This document shows positions 1 through 8,507 of a stretch of 46,529 bases of DNA, piece after piece (positions within the stretch are counted from its first letter, which is position 1; each line of letters begins with the position of its first letter). A model generated the notes under the pieces. That model was not told the origin of the DNA. It worked only from the letters and a program-made list of their open reading frames with translations, and did no database searches. The stretch comes from an uncultured Actinomycetales bacterium (GTDB lineage: Bacteria > Actinomycetota > Actinomycetes > S36-B12): NCBI GenBank assembly GCA_913063435.1, contig CAJXYI010000019.1, forward strand, positions 1-46,529, read 5' to 3'. The translations under genes and the position numbers were made by a program.

Positions 1-2
1 GG

Positions 3-1106
3 GAGCAAGACGGCCCTGATGCTGAATTGGATCTCAAGGAGGCAGCCGGACGCGAGGCGGAACTCGAAGCCGACCTCGCTGAGGATCTCGCAGCGCTGGA
101 GGACGACGCAGCCAAGCCCACGACCGGAAGCGAAGAGATCGTTCTGTCGGATGTGGACGACACCGATGAACCGGTGCAGCAGGTCACCCAGGCAGGCGCC
201 ACTGCGGACCCGGTGAAGGACTATCTCAAGCAGATCGGCAAGGTTCCCCTCCTCAACGCCGAGCAGGAGGTCGAACTGGCCAAGCGCATTGAAGCTGGTC
301 TGTTCGCTGAGGAGAAGCTGCACTCCGGTAAGAAGATCGCAGCACGGTTGCAGGCGGACCTGGAATGGATCGCAGAGGACGGCCGAAGGGCGAAGAATCA
401 CCTACTGGAGGCCAACCTCCGATTGGTCGTGTCACTGGCCAAGCGCTACACCGGACGCGGGATGCTGTTCCTCGATCTAATCCAAGAAGGCAACCTGGGC
501 TTGATCAGGGCGGTCGAGAAGTTCGACTACACCAAGGGCTACAAGTTCTCCACGTACGCCACCTGGTGGATCCGACAAGCCATCACCCGTGCCATGGCAG
601 ATCAGGCACGAACCATCCGCATCCCGGTGCACATGGTGGAAGTGATCAATAAGCTCGCGCGCGTTCAACGTCAGATGCTTCAGGACCTCGGTCGTGAGCC
701 CACACCCGAGGAGCTCGCCGCTGAATTGGACATGACACCGGAGAAGGTCGTCGAGGTCCAGAAATACGGTCGGGAGCCGATTTCGCTGCATACTCCGCTC
801 GGGGAGGATGGCGACAGCGAATTCGGAGATCTCATCGAAGACTCCGAGGCCATCGTGCCCAGCGATGCGGTCTCGTTCACACTGCTACAGGAGCAACTCG
901 AGTCGGTGCTCGACACCCTGTCCGATCGCGAGGCCGGGGTGGTGCGAATGCGGTTCGGCCTCACTGATGGTCAACCCAAGACCCTCGATGAGATCGGCAA
1001 GGTGTACGGGGTCACCCGCGAGAGAATCCGCCAGATAGAGAGCAAGACGATGAGCAAACTCCGGCATCCGAGCCGGTCTCAGGTCTTGAGGGACTACCTG
1101 GACTGA
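3..1106 (+). CDS. sigA: Principal RNA polymerase sigma factor (RpoD/HrdB/SigA), 5' partial
   Basis: This is the primary sigma factor, which directs RNA polymerase to housekeeping promoters. The reading frame is open to the left edge, so the start lies upstream; 367 residues are visible. After an acidic stretch comes region 1.2 ([16 protein letters not shown]), then region 2 with [12 protein letters not shown] and the RpoD-type core [16 protein letters not shown]. Region 3 contains [14 protein letters not shown]. Region 4.2 carries the helix-turn-helix [20 protein letters not shown], and the protein ends LRDYLD. The TTG at 27 is not a start, because the coding frame continues upstream of it. 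The identity as a group 1 sigma factor is very secure. Whether it is called hrdB, sigA or rpoD depends on the organism. It converges with the DUF7455 gene. Confidence 0.97.
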   Translation, partial: EQDGPDAELDLKEAAGREAELEADLAEDLAALEDDAAKPTTGSEEIVLSDVDDTDEPVQQVTQAGATADPVKDYLKQIGKVPLLNAEQEVELAKRIEAGLFAEEKLHSGKKIAARLQADLEWIAEDGRRAKNHLLEANLRLVVSLAKRYTGRGMLFLDLIQEGNLGLIRAVEKFDYTKGYKFSTYATWWIRQAITRAMADQARTIRIPVHMVEVINKLARVQRQMLQDLGREPTPEELAAELDMTPEKVVEVQKYGREPISLHTPLGEDGDSEFGDLIEDSEAIVPSDAVSFTLLQEQLESVLDTLSDREAGVVRMRFGLTDGQPKTLDEIGKVYGVTRERIRQIESKTMSKLRHPSRSQVLRDYLD

Positions 1107-1148
1107 CCGGTGCCTCGTGGCGCGATCGATCTGCCCGGGAGGCGGTCG

Positions 1149-1376
1149 TCAGCGGTCAGACGGTTCCGGCTCGAGAGCGGAGTCGCCGAGACGGTGAGTC
1201 TCGTCGGTGATATCGACCGCCTGGGTGCGCAGCGAATCGCTGTGCCGGTTCCAGTGGTGGCCGCAGAAATGGAGCTCGCCACCGCCGGGGAGAACCACAC
1301 GCACATAGGCCTGAGCGCCGCAACGATCGCAGCGATCCGTAGCGTCGAGGGCGCTGCTGGGGGCCATTGTGGGCAT
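1149..1376 (-). CDS. DUF7455 small zinc-finger-like protein
   Basis: A 75-residue protein of unknown function that in actinobacteria commonly sits beside the principal sigma factor gene. Its core reads DRCDRCGAQAYVRVVLPGG followed by FCGHHWNRH. One CxxC pair plus a Cys-x-His-His group suggests a single zinc site. A Shine-Dalgarno sequence (GGGAGG) lies 7 nt before the ATG. It converges with sigA and diverges from parE. The family assignment is from memory of the conserved CDRCGAQAYVR segment. The role is unknown. Confidence 0.8.
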   Translation of the reverse strand: MPTMAPSSALDATDRCDRCGAQAYVRVVLPGGGELHFCGHHWNRHSDSLRTQAVDITDETHRLGDSALEPEPSDR

Positions 1377-1545
1377 CGCGATCCTCCCAAGTCATCGGGC
1401 CCGGGATTGGGCCTGCATCTGCTAGCCACAACATTGTCACACCCGTCGGATATTCCCGCGCATCGGCACGTACCACCCTCGGCGTGGCGGTGACGGTGAT
1501 CACACTGCCCGACCGGATAACCTGTCCGGCGATGAGGACTGCAGG

Positions 1546-3660
1546 ATGAGCCCCCGTAAGGCTGCGGCGAAGACATCCGCCGCGAAAGCCGACCGGACAT
1601 CGCAGGCGGGTTCGGCCTACAGCGCCCGTGATCTAGCGGTCCTCGAGGGCCTGGAAGCGGTTCGCAAGCGCCCGGGCATGTATATCGGCTCCAATGACGG
1701 TCGTGGATTGATGCATTGCCTGTGGGAGATCGTCGACAATGCAGTCGACGAGGCCATGGGGGGTTGGTGCTCCTCGATCGACGTGATCATCTACCCGGAT
1801 GGGTCCGCGGAGGTGCGCGATAACGGTCGCGGAATTCCGGTCGATATCGAGCCGAAGACCAAGCTGAGCGGTGTCGAGGTCGTCATGACCAAGTTGCATG
1901 CCGGAGGGAAATTCGGCGGCTCCTCCTACGCCGTATCCGGGGGACTTCACGGTGTCGGTGCCTCGGTGGTCAACGCCCTGTCGGCGCGGATGGATGTCGA
2001 GGTGCTGCGCGGTGGGAAGACCCATGCGATGTCCTTCCGCAGGGGCCTGCCAGGGATCTTCGACGGTGATGGCCCACAGGCATCGTTCAACCGCAAATCC
2101 GGTCTCACAGTCACCGCAGGCGCATCCAGGAAGAAGACCGGGACGGTGATCCGGTGGTGGGCTGATCCCCAGGTCTTCACCAAGGATGCCGACTATGACA
2201 TCGAAGCGATCCGTCAGCGACTGATCCAGACTTCGTTCCTCGTCCCGGGGCTGAAAGTCTCGTTGCGCGATGAGCGTGCCGGGGGAGGAGTCGAGCAATT
2301 CGAGCACCGCGGCGGCGTCGTGGAATATGTCACCCAACTTGCGGCAGACGATCCGGTGACCGGCGTCATTCACATCACGGGCGCGGGAAGATTCACCGAG
2401 ACGGTTCCCGTGCTCGATGCCCAGGGGCACTTGGATACAACGGATGTCGAACGAGAGGTCAAAGTCGACATCGCCTTGCGATGGGGCAATGGATACGAAA
2501 CGGATCTGCGGTCCTTCGTCAACGTCATCGCGACACCCAAAGGCGGGACGCATCTGTCGGGATTCGAGCGCGGGCTGGTGAAGGTGCTCAACGAGCAGGC
2601 CAGGTCGGCCCGCCTCTTGAAGGCCAGCGAACCAGCGTTGACCAAAGAGGATATCCTCGAAGGGCTGACCGGTGTTGTGGCCATTCGAGTCCCCGAGCCC
2701 CAATTCGAGGGGCAGACCAAGGAGATCCTCGGTACACCGGCAGCGAGCCGTATCGTCAGCCAAGTCGTCACCAAGGAATTGACCTCCTGGCTGACATCTC
2801 CACCGCGCGGTGAGAAGGCGAATGCCCGCGCTCTGCTCGACAAGGTGGCGAATGCCATGCGTGCCCGCGTTGCCGCTCGTACGCACCGCGACACCCAACG
2901 ACGCAAGACAGCATTGGAGTCATCCTCACTGCCAGCGAAGCTCGTTGACTGCCGCAGCGATGACATCGAGCGCAATGAGTTGTTCATCGTCGAGGGCGAC
3001 AGCGCGCTGGGAACAGCGAAACTCGCACGCGATTCCCAGTATCAAGCCCTGCTTCCCATACGCGGCAAGATCCTCAACGTCCAGAAGGCTTCGCTATCGG
3101 ATATGTTGAAGAACGCCGAATGTGCTTCGATCATCCAGGTCGTCGGTGGAGGATCGGGACGTAGCTTCGATATCGATGCCGTTCGCTACGGCAAGATCAT
3201 CATCATGACCGATGCGGACGTCGATGGTGCGCACATCCGCACCCTGCTGTTGACGCTCATGCATCGCTATCTGACTCCTCTGCTCGAGGCCGGCCGGGTC
3301 TATGCCGCCGTACCACCTCTGCACCGCATCGAGATCTCTGGGCAGGGGAGGCGCAAACCAGAGGTGAGATACACCTACTCAGATGAGGAAATGCGGGCAG
3401 TCACGGCAGATCTGACCAAGCGGGGAATGACCTGGCGGGATCCGATCCAGCGATACAAAGGGCTCGGTGAGATGGATGCGGGCCAATTGCGGGAAACCAC
3501 CATGGCGGTCGGATCTCGATCCTTGCGCAGGATCGGAGTTTCCGACGCCGAGAGCGCCGGGAGCGTCTTCGACCTGCTGATGGGCAATGATGTGGGACCA
3601 CGCCGGGAGTTCATCGTAGGCTCAGCAACGCGTATCGAACGAAGCCGCATCGACGTCTGA
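1546..3660 (+). CDS. parE: DNA topoisomerase IV subunit B (type IIA, ParE/GyrB family)
   Basis: The ATPase subunit of a type IIA topoisomerase, 704 residues, pairing with the ParC encoded at 5944-8376 to separate daughter chromosomes. The GHKL ATPase domain shows EIVDNAVDEA, DNGRGIPVDI and GGLHGVGASVVNALS. The TOPRIM domain shows EGDSALGTAKLARD, PIRGKILNVQKA and the metal-binding DADVDGAHIRTLLL, followed by YKGLGEMDAGQL. There is no large insertion of the gram-negative GyrB type. Location next to the sigma factor, with a ParC-like partner in the same window, favours topoisomerase IV over gyrase. The genuine gyrB/gyrA pair would be expected elsewhere near dnaA. Confidence 0.92.
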   Translation: MSPRKAAAKTSAAKADRTSQAGSAYSARDLAVLEGLEAVRKRPGMYIGSNDGRGLMHCLWEIVDNAVDEAMGGWCSSIDVIIYPDGSAEVRDNGRGIPVDIEPKTKLSGVEVVMTKLHAGGKFGGSSYAVSGGLHGVGASVVNALSARMDVEVLRGGKTHAMSFRRGLPGIFDGDGPQASFNRKSGLTVTAGASRKKTGTVIRWWADPQVFTKDADYDIEAIRQRLIQTSFLVPGLKVSLRDERAGGGVEQFEHRGGVVEYVTQLAADDPVTGVIHITGAGRFTETVPVLDAQGHLDTTDVEREVKVDIALRWGNGYETDLRSFVNVIATPKGGTHLSGFERGLVKVLNEQARSARLLKASEPALTKEDILEGLTGVVAIRVPEPQFEGQTKEILGTPAASRIVSQVVTKELTSWLTSPPRGEKANARALLDKVANAMRARVAARTHRDTQRRKTALESSSLPAKLVDCRSDDIERNELFIVEGDSALGTAKLARDSQYQALLPIRGKILNVQKASLSDMLKNAECASIIQVVGGGSGRSFDIDAVRYGKIIIMTDADVDGAHIRTLLLTLMHRYLTPLLEAGRVYAAVPPLHRIEISGQGRRKPEVRYTYSDEEMRAVTADLTKRGMTWRDPIQRYKGLGEMDAGQLRETTMAVGSRSLRRIGVSDAESAGSVFDLLMGNDVGPRREFIVGSATRIERSRIDV

Positions 3661-3674
3661 AAGAGGCAACCGGG

Positions 3675-5051
3675 ATGGCAGACCAGCGCGATGAGCTTCG
3701 TGTCGCCGTCATCGGCGCTGGTCCCGCAGGGCTGTACGCCGCAGATGCCCTGCTGGGCATGGAGGATCGCCAGGAAATATCTGTGGATGTCGTCGATAGG
3801 CTCCCTACGCCTTTCGGTCTGGTGCGTTACGGGGTGGCACCAGATCACGTGTCCATCCGCTCTGTTCGCGACACCCTCGACCGGATTCTCGATCACCCGA
3901 GAATCAGATTCTTCGGGGGAGTGCACGTCGATGATGGCACCCAGGGGGTCTCACTGGACGAGTTCCGGAATGCCTACGACGCGGTGTTCCTCACCTATGG
4001 GGCCTCTGCCGATCGACCACTGTCGATACCGGGTGAGGAGTTGCCGGGCAGCATTTCAGCCACTGAGTTCGTCCGCTGGTACACAGGCCATCCCGATAGC
4101 CCACCCGAGGAGTTCACGGATGTGCTCGAGCGCACTCGGAGCGTCGCCGTCATCGGGGTAGGCAACGTCGCCGTGGATGTCGCGCGGATTCTTGCCAAGA
4201 ATCATGCGGAGCTACAGCACACCGATATGCCCGATCACGTTCTCGCGGCACTCGTCGGGTCCTCTGTCGAGATGATCCACCTCATCGGCAGGCGCGGTCC
4301 TGCTGAGGCTGCATGGACGACGAAGGAACTTCGCGAACTCGCAGAACTAGCGGACGCCTCCGTCCGTGTCGATCCGGTCGATGTGCAACACGGGCCGAGC
4401 AGCCAAGCCGTCATCTCCTCCAACAAGGTGGCGGCGCGTAACACGGCGGTGATCGAAGACTGGGCCCACCAGGAGGAACGGGATTCGGCACGGATCATCA
4501 GGCTGCGATTCTTCTCCCGGCCCGTCCGCATCGAAGGTGATGACACCGGTGTTCGAGCGTTGGTCGTCGAACGCACTGCGCTGACCGAGTCGGGCGGCGT
4601 CGAGGGCACCGGACAGTTCGTGACGATCCCGGTCGACCTTGTGATTCGCAGTGTGGGCTATCGCGGGCTGGAACTGCCCGGAGTCCCTTTCGATGCCGCT
4701 CGCGCAGTGATCCCCAACGATGCAGGTCGCGTCCTGGGCCCGCATGGTCCGATCCCGGGCCTCTATACGGCGGGATGGATCAAACGCGGACCGAGCGGAA
4801 TCATCGGAACGAATAAGAAGGATGCGGTCGAGACAGTGAAGGCGTTTCTCGATGATCTCGATCATGGGCGCGTCCCAGGCAGACGAGACGATGAAGATCT
4901 GTTCGCACGTCTGCCCGATCCTGTCGTCGACACGCAAGGCTGGAGACGGATCGATTCGGCTGAACGGCGACTCGGCGCGTTGGCTGACAAGGACCGCACA
5001 ACGATCCACGACTGGGATACGGCGATGGAACTAGGCGCGCGAAGCGGCTAG
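3675..5051 (+). CDS. fprA: FAD-dependent ferredoxin-NADP+ reductase (FprA/adrenodoxin reductase type)
   Basis: A 458-residue flavoprotein expected to move electrons between NADPH and ferredoxin. The N-terminal FAD Rossmann motif is VIGAGPAGLYAADALL. The family signature PTPFGLVRYGVAPDH follows. A second nucleotide-binding motif, VIGVGNVAVDVARIL, lies near residue 160. Near the C-terminus are GLYTAGWIKRGPSGIIGTNK and the helix KDAVETV. The ATG is 14 nt after the parE stop, behind a purine-rich AAGAGG. It may therefore be co-transcribed with parE. Its stop codon interlocks with that of the convergent sucrase/ferredoxin-like gene. Confidence 0.9.
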   Translation: MADQRDELRVAVIGAGPAGLYAADALLGMEDRQEISVDVVDRLPTPFGLVRYGVAPDHVSIRSVRDTLDRILDHPRIRFFGGVHVDDGTQGVSLDEFRNAYDAVFLTYGASADRPLSIPGEELPGSISATEFVRWYTGHPDSPPEEFTDVLERTRSVAVIGVGNVAVDVARILAKNHAELQHTDMPDHVLAALVGSSVEMIHLIGRRGPAEAAWTTKELRELAELADASVRVDPVDVQHGPSSQAVISSNKVAARNTAVIEDWAHQEERDSARIIRLRFFSRPVRIEGDDTGVRALVVERTALTESGGVEGTGQFVTIPVDLVIRSVGYRGLELPGVPFDAARAVIPNDAGRVLGPHGPIPGLYTAGWIKRGPSGIIGTNKKDAVETVKAFLDDLDHGRVPGRRDDEDLFARLPDPVVDTQGWRRIDSAERRLGALADKDRTTIHDWDTAMELGARSG

Positions 5052-5947
5052 TGCACTTCCTCCCACATGGCGAGGGCCTCTGGCGTGGCTGCACAGGAGG
5101 TGATCGCAGGGGCTGACATCCTTCGGCGAACCGTCACGCTGTGTTCAGTGCTGCCAGGGCCATCGGGGCCATCAGGGCCGGTGACGACGACGGTGACATC
5201 GGAACCATCCGGCACCTGTGTGCTGGAGACGCGTAGGTGCTCGCCTATGGAGGTCCAGCTCCAGGCACGACGGGCAGACAGTTCACCCACCTGCTCAGGT
5301 GGAGTGAGATCACTGCGTCCGCGAAGTGTGTCGAGATCGAGGTGATCCTGGCGAACCATGTCGATGAGTGAGTCGGGGGTGAACCGCCCCAGGACGACTC
5401 CGCTGGGGATCGCCAGGGCTACCGGTGCGAATCGATGGCCGCCTAGGTGAGTGCACTCCCAGACGTGCTCGAGGACATCAGGCGGAAGGGAATCCAGCGC
5501 GGCCCGTCCGCGTTCGGCACAGCAGCGATCCCGCCGGCCATTCGTGCAGACGGTCACTCGGGGATAGTCGAATACGGGCTCCCACACGGGGTCTGCAGAT
5601 ACCTCGTCGAAATCCCCGATCCTCGGGTCCTCGCTGTCGTCCACGAACCGGCCCCAGACAACGTGATCGCCGGGTGCGAAGGTGAAGATCCGACGACCGG
5701 CACTGGTATGTCGGTCATGAAAACCCGCATGGCGTCTGACGAGCACCACACGAGCACGATCCGTCGGAACCTGTGCACAGGCTGCAATCCACGACGTGGA
5801 CGCGTCGCGCACCGCATGGGAACCCCAGGGACCGGGATGCTCGATGAGCCACCAGCGTGACGTCATCGGTGCCGTTCCGATCAGTGGGAGCGCCGACCCC
5901 AGATCGCTGCATCGAGGCTCGATGGATCGTTGCGACCCATCGGTCAC
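5048..5947 (-). CDS. Sucrase/ferredoxin-like family protein (thioredoxin-like fold, putative [2Fe-2S])
   Basis: A 299-residue protein of the sucrase/ferredoxin-like family. The motifs are WWLIEHPGPWG near the N-terminus, VCTNGRRDRCCAERG in the middle and WECTHLGGHRFAPVALAIP after it. The cysteines CTNGRRDRCC resemble the cluster ligands of thioredoxin-like ferredoxins. The GTG start overlaps the parC stop by 4 nt (GTGA), so translation is probably coupled to parC. A head-to-head stop overlap with fprA puts a candidate ferredoxin-like protein beside its possible reductase. That partnership is inference. Cluster type and partner are untested. Confidence 0.82.
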   Translation of the reverse strand: MTDGSQRSIEPRCSDLGSALPLIGTAPMTSRWWLIEHPGPWGSHAVRDASTSWIAACAQVPTDRARVVLVRRHAGFHDRHTSAGRRIFTFAPGDHVVWGRFVDDSEDPRIGDFDEVSADPVWEPVFDYPRVTVCTNGRRDRCCAERGRAALDSLPPDVLEHVWECTHLGGHRFAPVALAIPSGVVLGRFTPDSLIDMVRQDHLDLDTLRGRSDLTPPEQVGELSARRAWSWTSIGEHLRVSSTQVPDGSDVTVVVTGPDGPDGPGSTEHSVTVRRRMSAPAITSCAATPEALAMWEEVH

Positions 5948-8376
5948 AGGACGGGCCCTCCGATCGAGACTGCCGGTGCCGTGAGCGGATGCCCTGAGGC
6001 GTCTCGGCGACCGAAAGCTTCGGGCAACTCCAAGGGGACCCCGGAACCAGACGATGCCCGTAGCGGCCCCGATCCCGCATAGGCGGCCACCAGTACATCC
6101 TCGCCTTTCAGGAAGCGATGCACTCGCACCCCCTGTGTACCTCGGCCCTTGGGCGGAATCTCCGAGAAATCTGACACCTTCAGGCTGCCGAGTGCTGTGC
6201 CCGGAAGGTGCTGTGTGGAACTCGCGATCGTCGCGATGATCGGATTCTCAACACCAACGGGTAATGCCGTCGCGTATATGACGAAGGATTCGGTGAGCTT
6301 GATTCCGGTCATCCCCCCCGCCGTACGGCCCTGCGGTCGAATGGAATGCGCGGGAAACACCAACGCCTGTGCGCTGGTCGTGACGATGACGACGCGGGAG
6401 TCATCCGGCGCGGGAGCGGCTGCGATCACCTCGTCTCCTTCACGCAGTGAGATGACGTCCCAGTCATTTCGACTCGTTGGGGGCTCCAGAAGGGTCCTCT
6501 TCACAACTCCACCGCGTGTGGCCAATAACAGAGGTGTGGTGGTGTCAAAGCTGGCCAATGCGATGGCACGTTCCCCTTTATCGAGGGTTACGACAGCGCC
6601 CAGGGGTGCACCACCGGCCAGCGACGGTGGAGCACTCGATGGGGGAAGCGCTGGAACCTCGACAGCGTCGAGTCGAACAGCCCGGCCTCGCGAGGTGATG
6701 ACCGCGAGAGCAGAACGGGTACTGGTTTCACAACTCGCAACGACAACATCATGACTGGAACGGTCTCCGCTGGGCTGGAATGACAGAGTCGGGGTCCGTG
6801 CGATAAGCCCGGTGCTGGACATCAGAACCCGGCAGGGTTCGTCCTCGACCTCCAGCGGAGTGGCGGACTCAGCCGCGATCCCGTTGGATTCGAGCAGAAT
6901 CGTCCGACGGGGAGTGGAGTGCGCATCGGAGACATCGCGCATCTCATCGGCAACGACCTGGCGAAGTCGGGTGTCGTCATCGAGAAGCGAGGAGAGCATG
7001 TCGATTCGTGAGTTCAGTTCCTCACGCTCGGATTCCAGCTCGATCCTGGAGAATTTCGTCAACCGGCGCAGGGGCATCTCGAGGATGTACTGGGCCTGGG
7101 TTTCGCTGAGATCGAACACTGCGATGAGGCGTTCTCGAGCCTGCGCGGTGTCGTCACTCGATCGAATGACGGCGATCACCTCATCGATATCGACGATGGC
7201 CGTGAGCAATCCTTCGACCAGATGAAGTCGTTCCCGGGCCCGTTCCCTACGGAACTGGCTGCGGCGTCGAACCACGTCGATTCGATGATGGACGAATACC
7301 TCGAGGGCCTGACGTAGTGTCAGCGTTCTTGGCTCACCATCGACCAATGCGACGCAATTAAATGAGCCGCTGTCCTCGAGCGGAGTGGAGCGATACATCT
7401 CCGTGAGAACAGCCTCTGGATTGACCGTGCTCTTGACCTCGATCACCAGGCGCAACCCGGAATCCCCATCCGTGAGGTCGACCACATCGGAGATCCCCAC
7501 GAGTTTCTTGGCTGAAACCAGATCCTTGATGCGTTCGATGAGTCGCTCGGGCCCGACTCCCGGTGGGAGCTCGGTAATGACAATGCCACGTTTGCGTGGC
7601 GATACCTGCTCGATGCGAGCGGTGCCGCGGACTTTGAAGGTGCCTCTTCCGGTCAGGTACCCCTCGCGCACGCCGTCGAGTCCGATGATGGAACCACCGC
7701 CCGGGAAGTCCGGTCCGGGGATGAATCTCAGGAGCTCCTCGTCGCTGGCATGGTTGTTCACTACCAGGTGGCGACAGGCAGCGAGCACCTCGCCTAGGTT
7801 ATGCGGGGGAATCGAGGTCGCCATGCCAACTGCGATGCCGGCCGCACCGTTGACCAACAACGACGGAATCTGCGCGGGTAACACGATCGGTTCGAGTTCG
7901 CGCCCGTCGTAATTAGCCACGAAATCAATGACGTCCTCATCGATGTCACCGATCATGCTCAACGCAGCAGGCGCCATGCGGCACTCGGTATAGCGCATGG
8001 CTGCCGGTCCGTCATCGGGTGAACCGAAATTGCCGTGACCATCGATGAAGGGCAGTCGTAGGGTGAACGGCTGAGCCAGTCGCACGAGTGCGTCGTAGAT
8101 CGCGCTATCGCCGTGTGGATGCAGGCGCCCCATCACCTCACCGACGACGCGTGCACTCTTGACATGGCCACGATCGGGACGCAGCCCCATTTGGCCCATC
8201 TGAAACAGGATGCGCCGCTGGACAGGCTTCAATCCGTCCCGTGCGTCGGGTAGTGCCCGGGCGTAGATCACCGAGTAGGCGTACTCCAGGAACGAGGTCC
8301 GCATCTCGGCATCGACATCGATGTCTTCGATCCGGTCTGGTCCGTCCGGGGTGCGCGGTGTGGCTTTGCGGCCCAT
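5944..8376 (-). CDS. parC: DNA topoisomerase IV subunit A (ParC/GyrA family)
   Basis: The DNA-cleaving subunit of the type IIA topoisomerase, 810 residues. The N-terminal winged-helix region shows YAYSVIYARALPDARDGLKP and VMGRLHPHGDSAIYDALVR. The active-site tyrosine lies in AAMRYTECRM near residue 128. The quinolone-determining serine and aspartate (GDSAIYD) are the wild-type residues. A coiled-coil and beta-pinwheel follow; the C-terminal part has QGRTAGGMTGIKL rather than a canonical QRRGGRG GyrA box, which supports ParC. A purine-rich AGGAGCAGCAGG precedes the ATG. It is translationally coupled to the downstream sucrase/ferredoxin-like gene. Confidence 0.93.
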   Translation of the reverse strand: MGRKATPRTPDGPDRIEDIDVDAEMRTSFLEYAYSVIYARALPDARDGLKPVQRRILFQMGQMGLRPDRGHVKSARVVGEVMGRLHPHGDSAIYDALVRLAQPFTLRLPFIDGHGNFGSPDDGPAAMRYTECRMAPAALSMIGDIDEDVIDFVANYDGRELEPIVLPAQIPSLLVNGAAGIAVGMATSIPPHNLGEVLAACRHLVVNNHASDEELLRFIPGPDFPGGGSIIGLDGVREGYLTGRGTFKVRGTARIEQVSPRKRGIVITELPPGVGPERLIERIKDLVSAKKLVGISDVVDLTDGDSGLRLVIEVKSTVNPEAVLTEMYRSTPLEDSGSFNCVALVDGEPRTLTLRQALEVFVHHRIDVVRRRSQFRRERARERLHLVEGLLTAIVDIDEVIAVIRSSDDTAQARERLIAVFDLSETQAQYILEMPLRRLTKFSRIELESEREELNSRIDMLSSLLDDDTRLRQVVADEMRDVSDAHSTPRRTILLESNGIAAESATPLEVEDEPCRVLMSSTGLIARTPTLSFQPSGDRSSHDVVVASCETSTRSALAVITSRGRAVRLDAVEVPALPPSSAPPSLAGGAPLGAVVTLDKGERAIALASFDTTTPLLLATRGGVVKRTLLEPPTSRNDWDVISLREGDEVIAAAPAPDDSRVVIVTTSAQALVFPAHSIRPQGRTAGGMTGIKLTESFVIYATALPVGVENPIIATIASSTQHLPGTALGSLKVSDFSEIPPKGRGTQGVRVHRFLKGEDVLVAAYAGSGPLRASSGSGVPLELPEAFGRRDASGHPLTAPAVSIGGPVL

Positions 8377-8494
8377 ACAGCCTGCTGCTCCTGTCCGTGG
8401 GGTGTGCGGTCAACGCCCCGATCCTGCCCTATCCATCCGCCCTTGCCTGAGCAACGGCGCGCCCGAGTGCCGGATCGACACGTGAGTGAGCGGC

Positions 8495-8500
8495 TACCGT
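8495..8500 (+). promoter_or_regulatory. -10 box of a probable leaderless transcript
   Basis: TACCGT ends 7 nt before the ATG of the GNAT/acyl-CoA synthetase fusion gene, so transcription would begin at or next to the start codon. No convincing Shine-Dalgarno sequence is present. I saw no good -35 match at 17 nt. Confidence 0.55.
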
Positions 8501-8507
8501 AGGTGCC

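Noticed and set aside
1633-2898. Long minus-strand open frame (421 codons) inside parE
   Set aside because: It is antisense to a gene with complete topoisomerase motifs, and its translation has no recognisable domain; high-GC codon bias leaves long open antisense frames.
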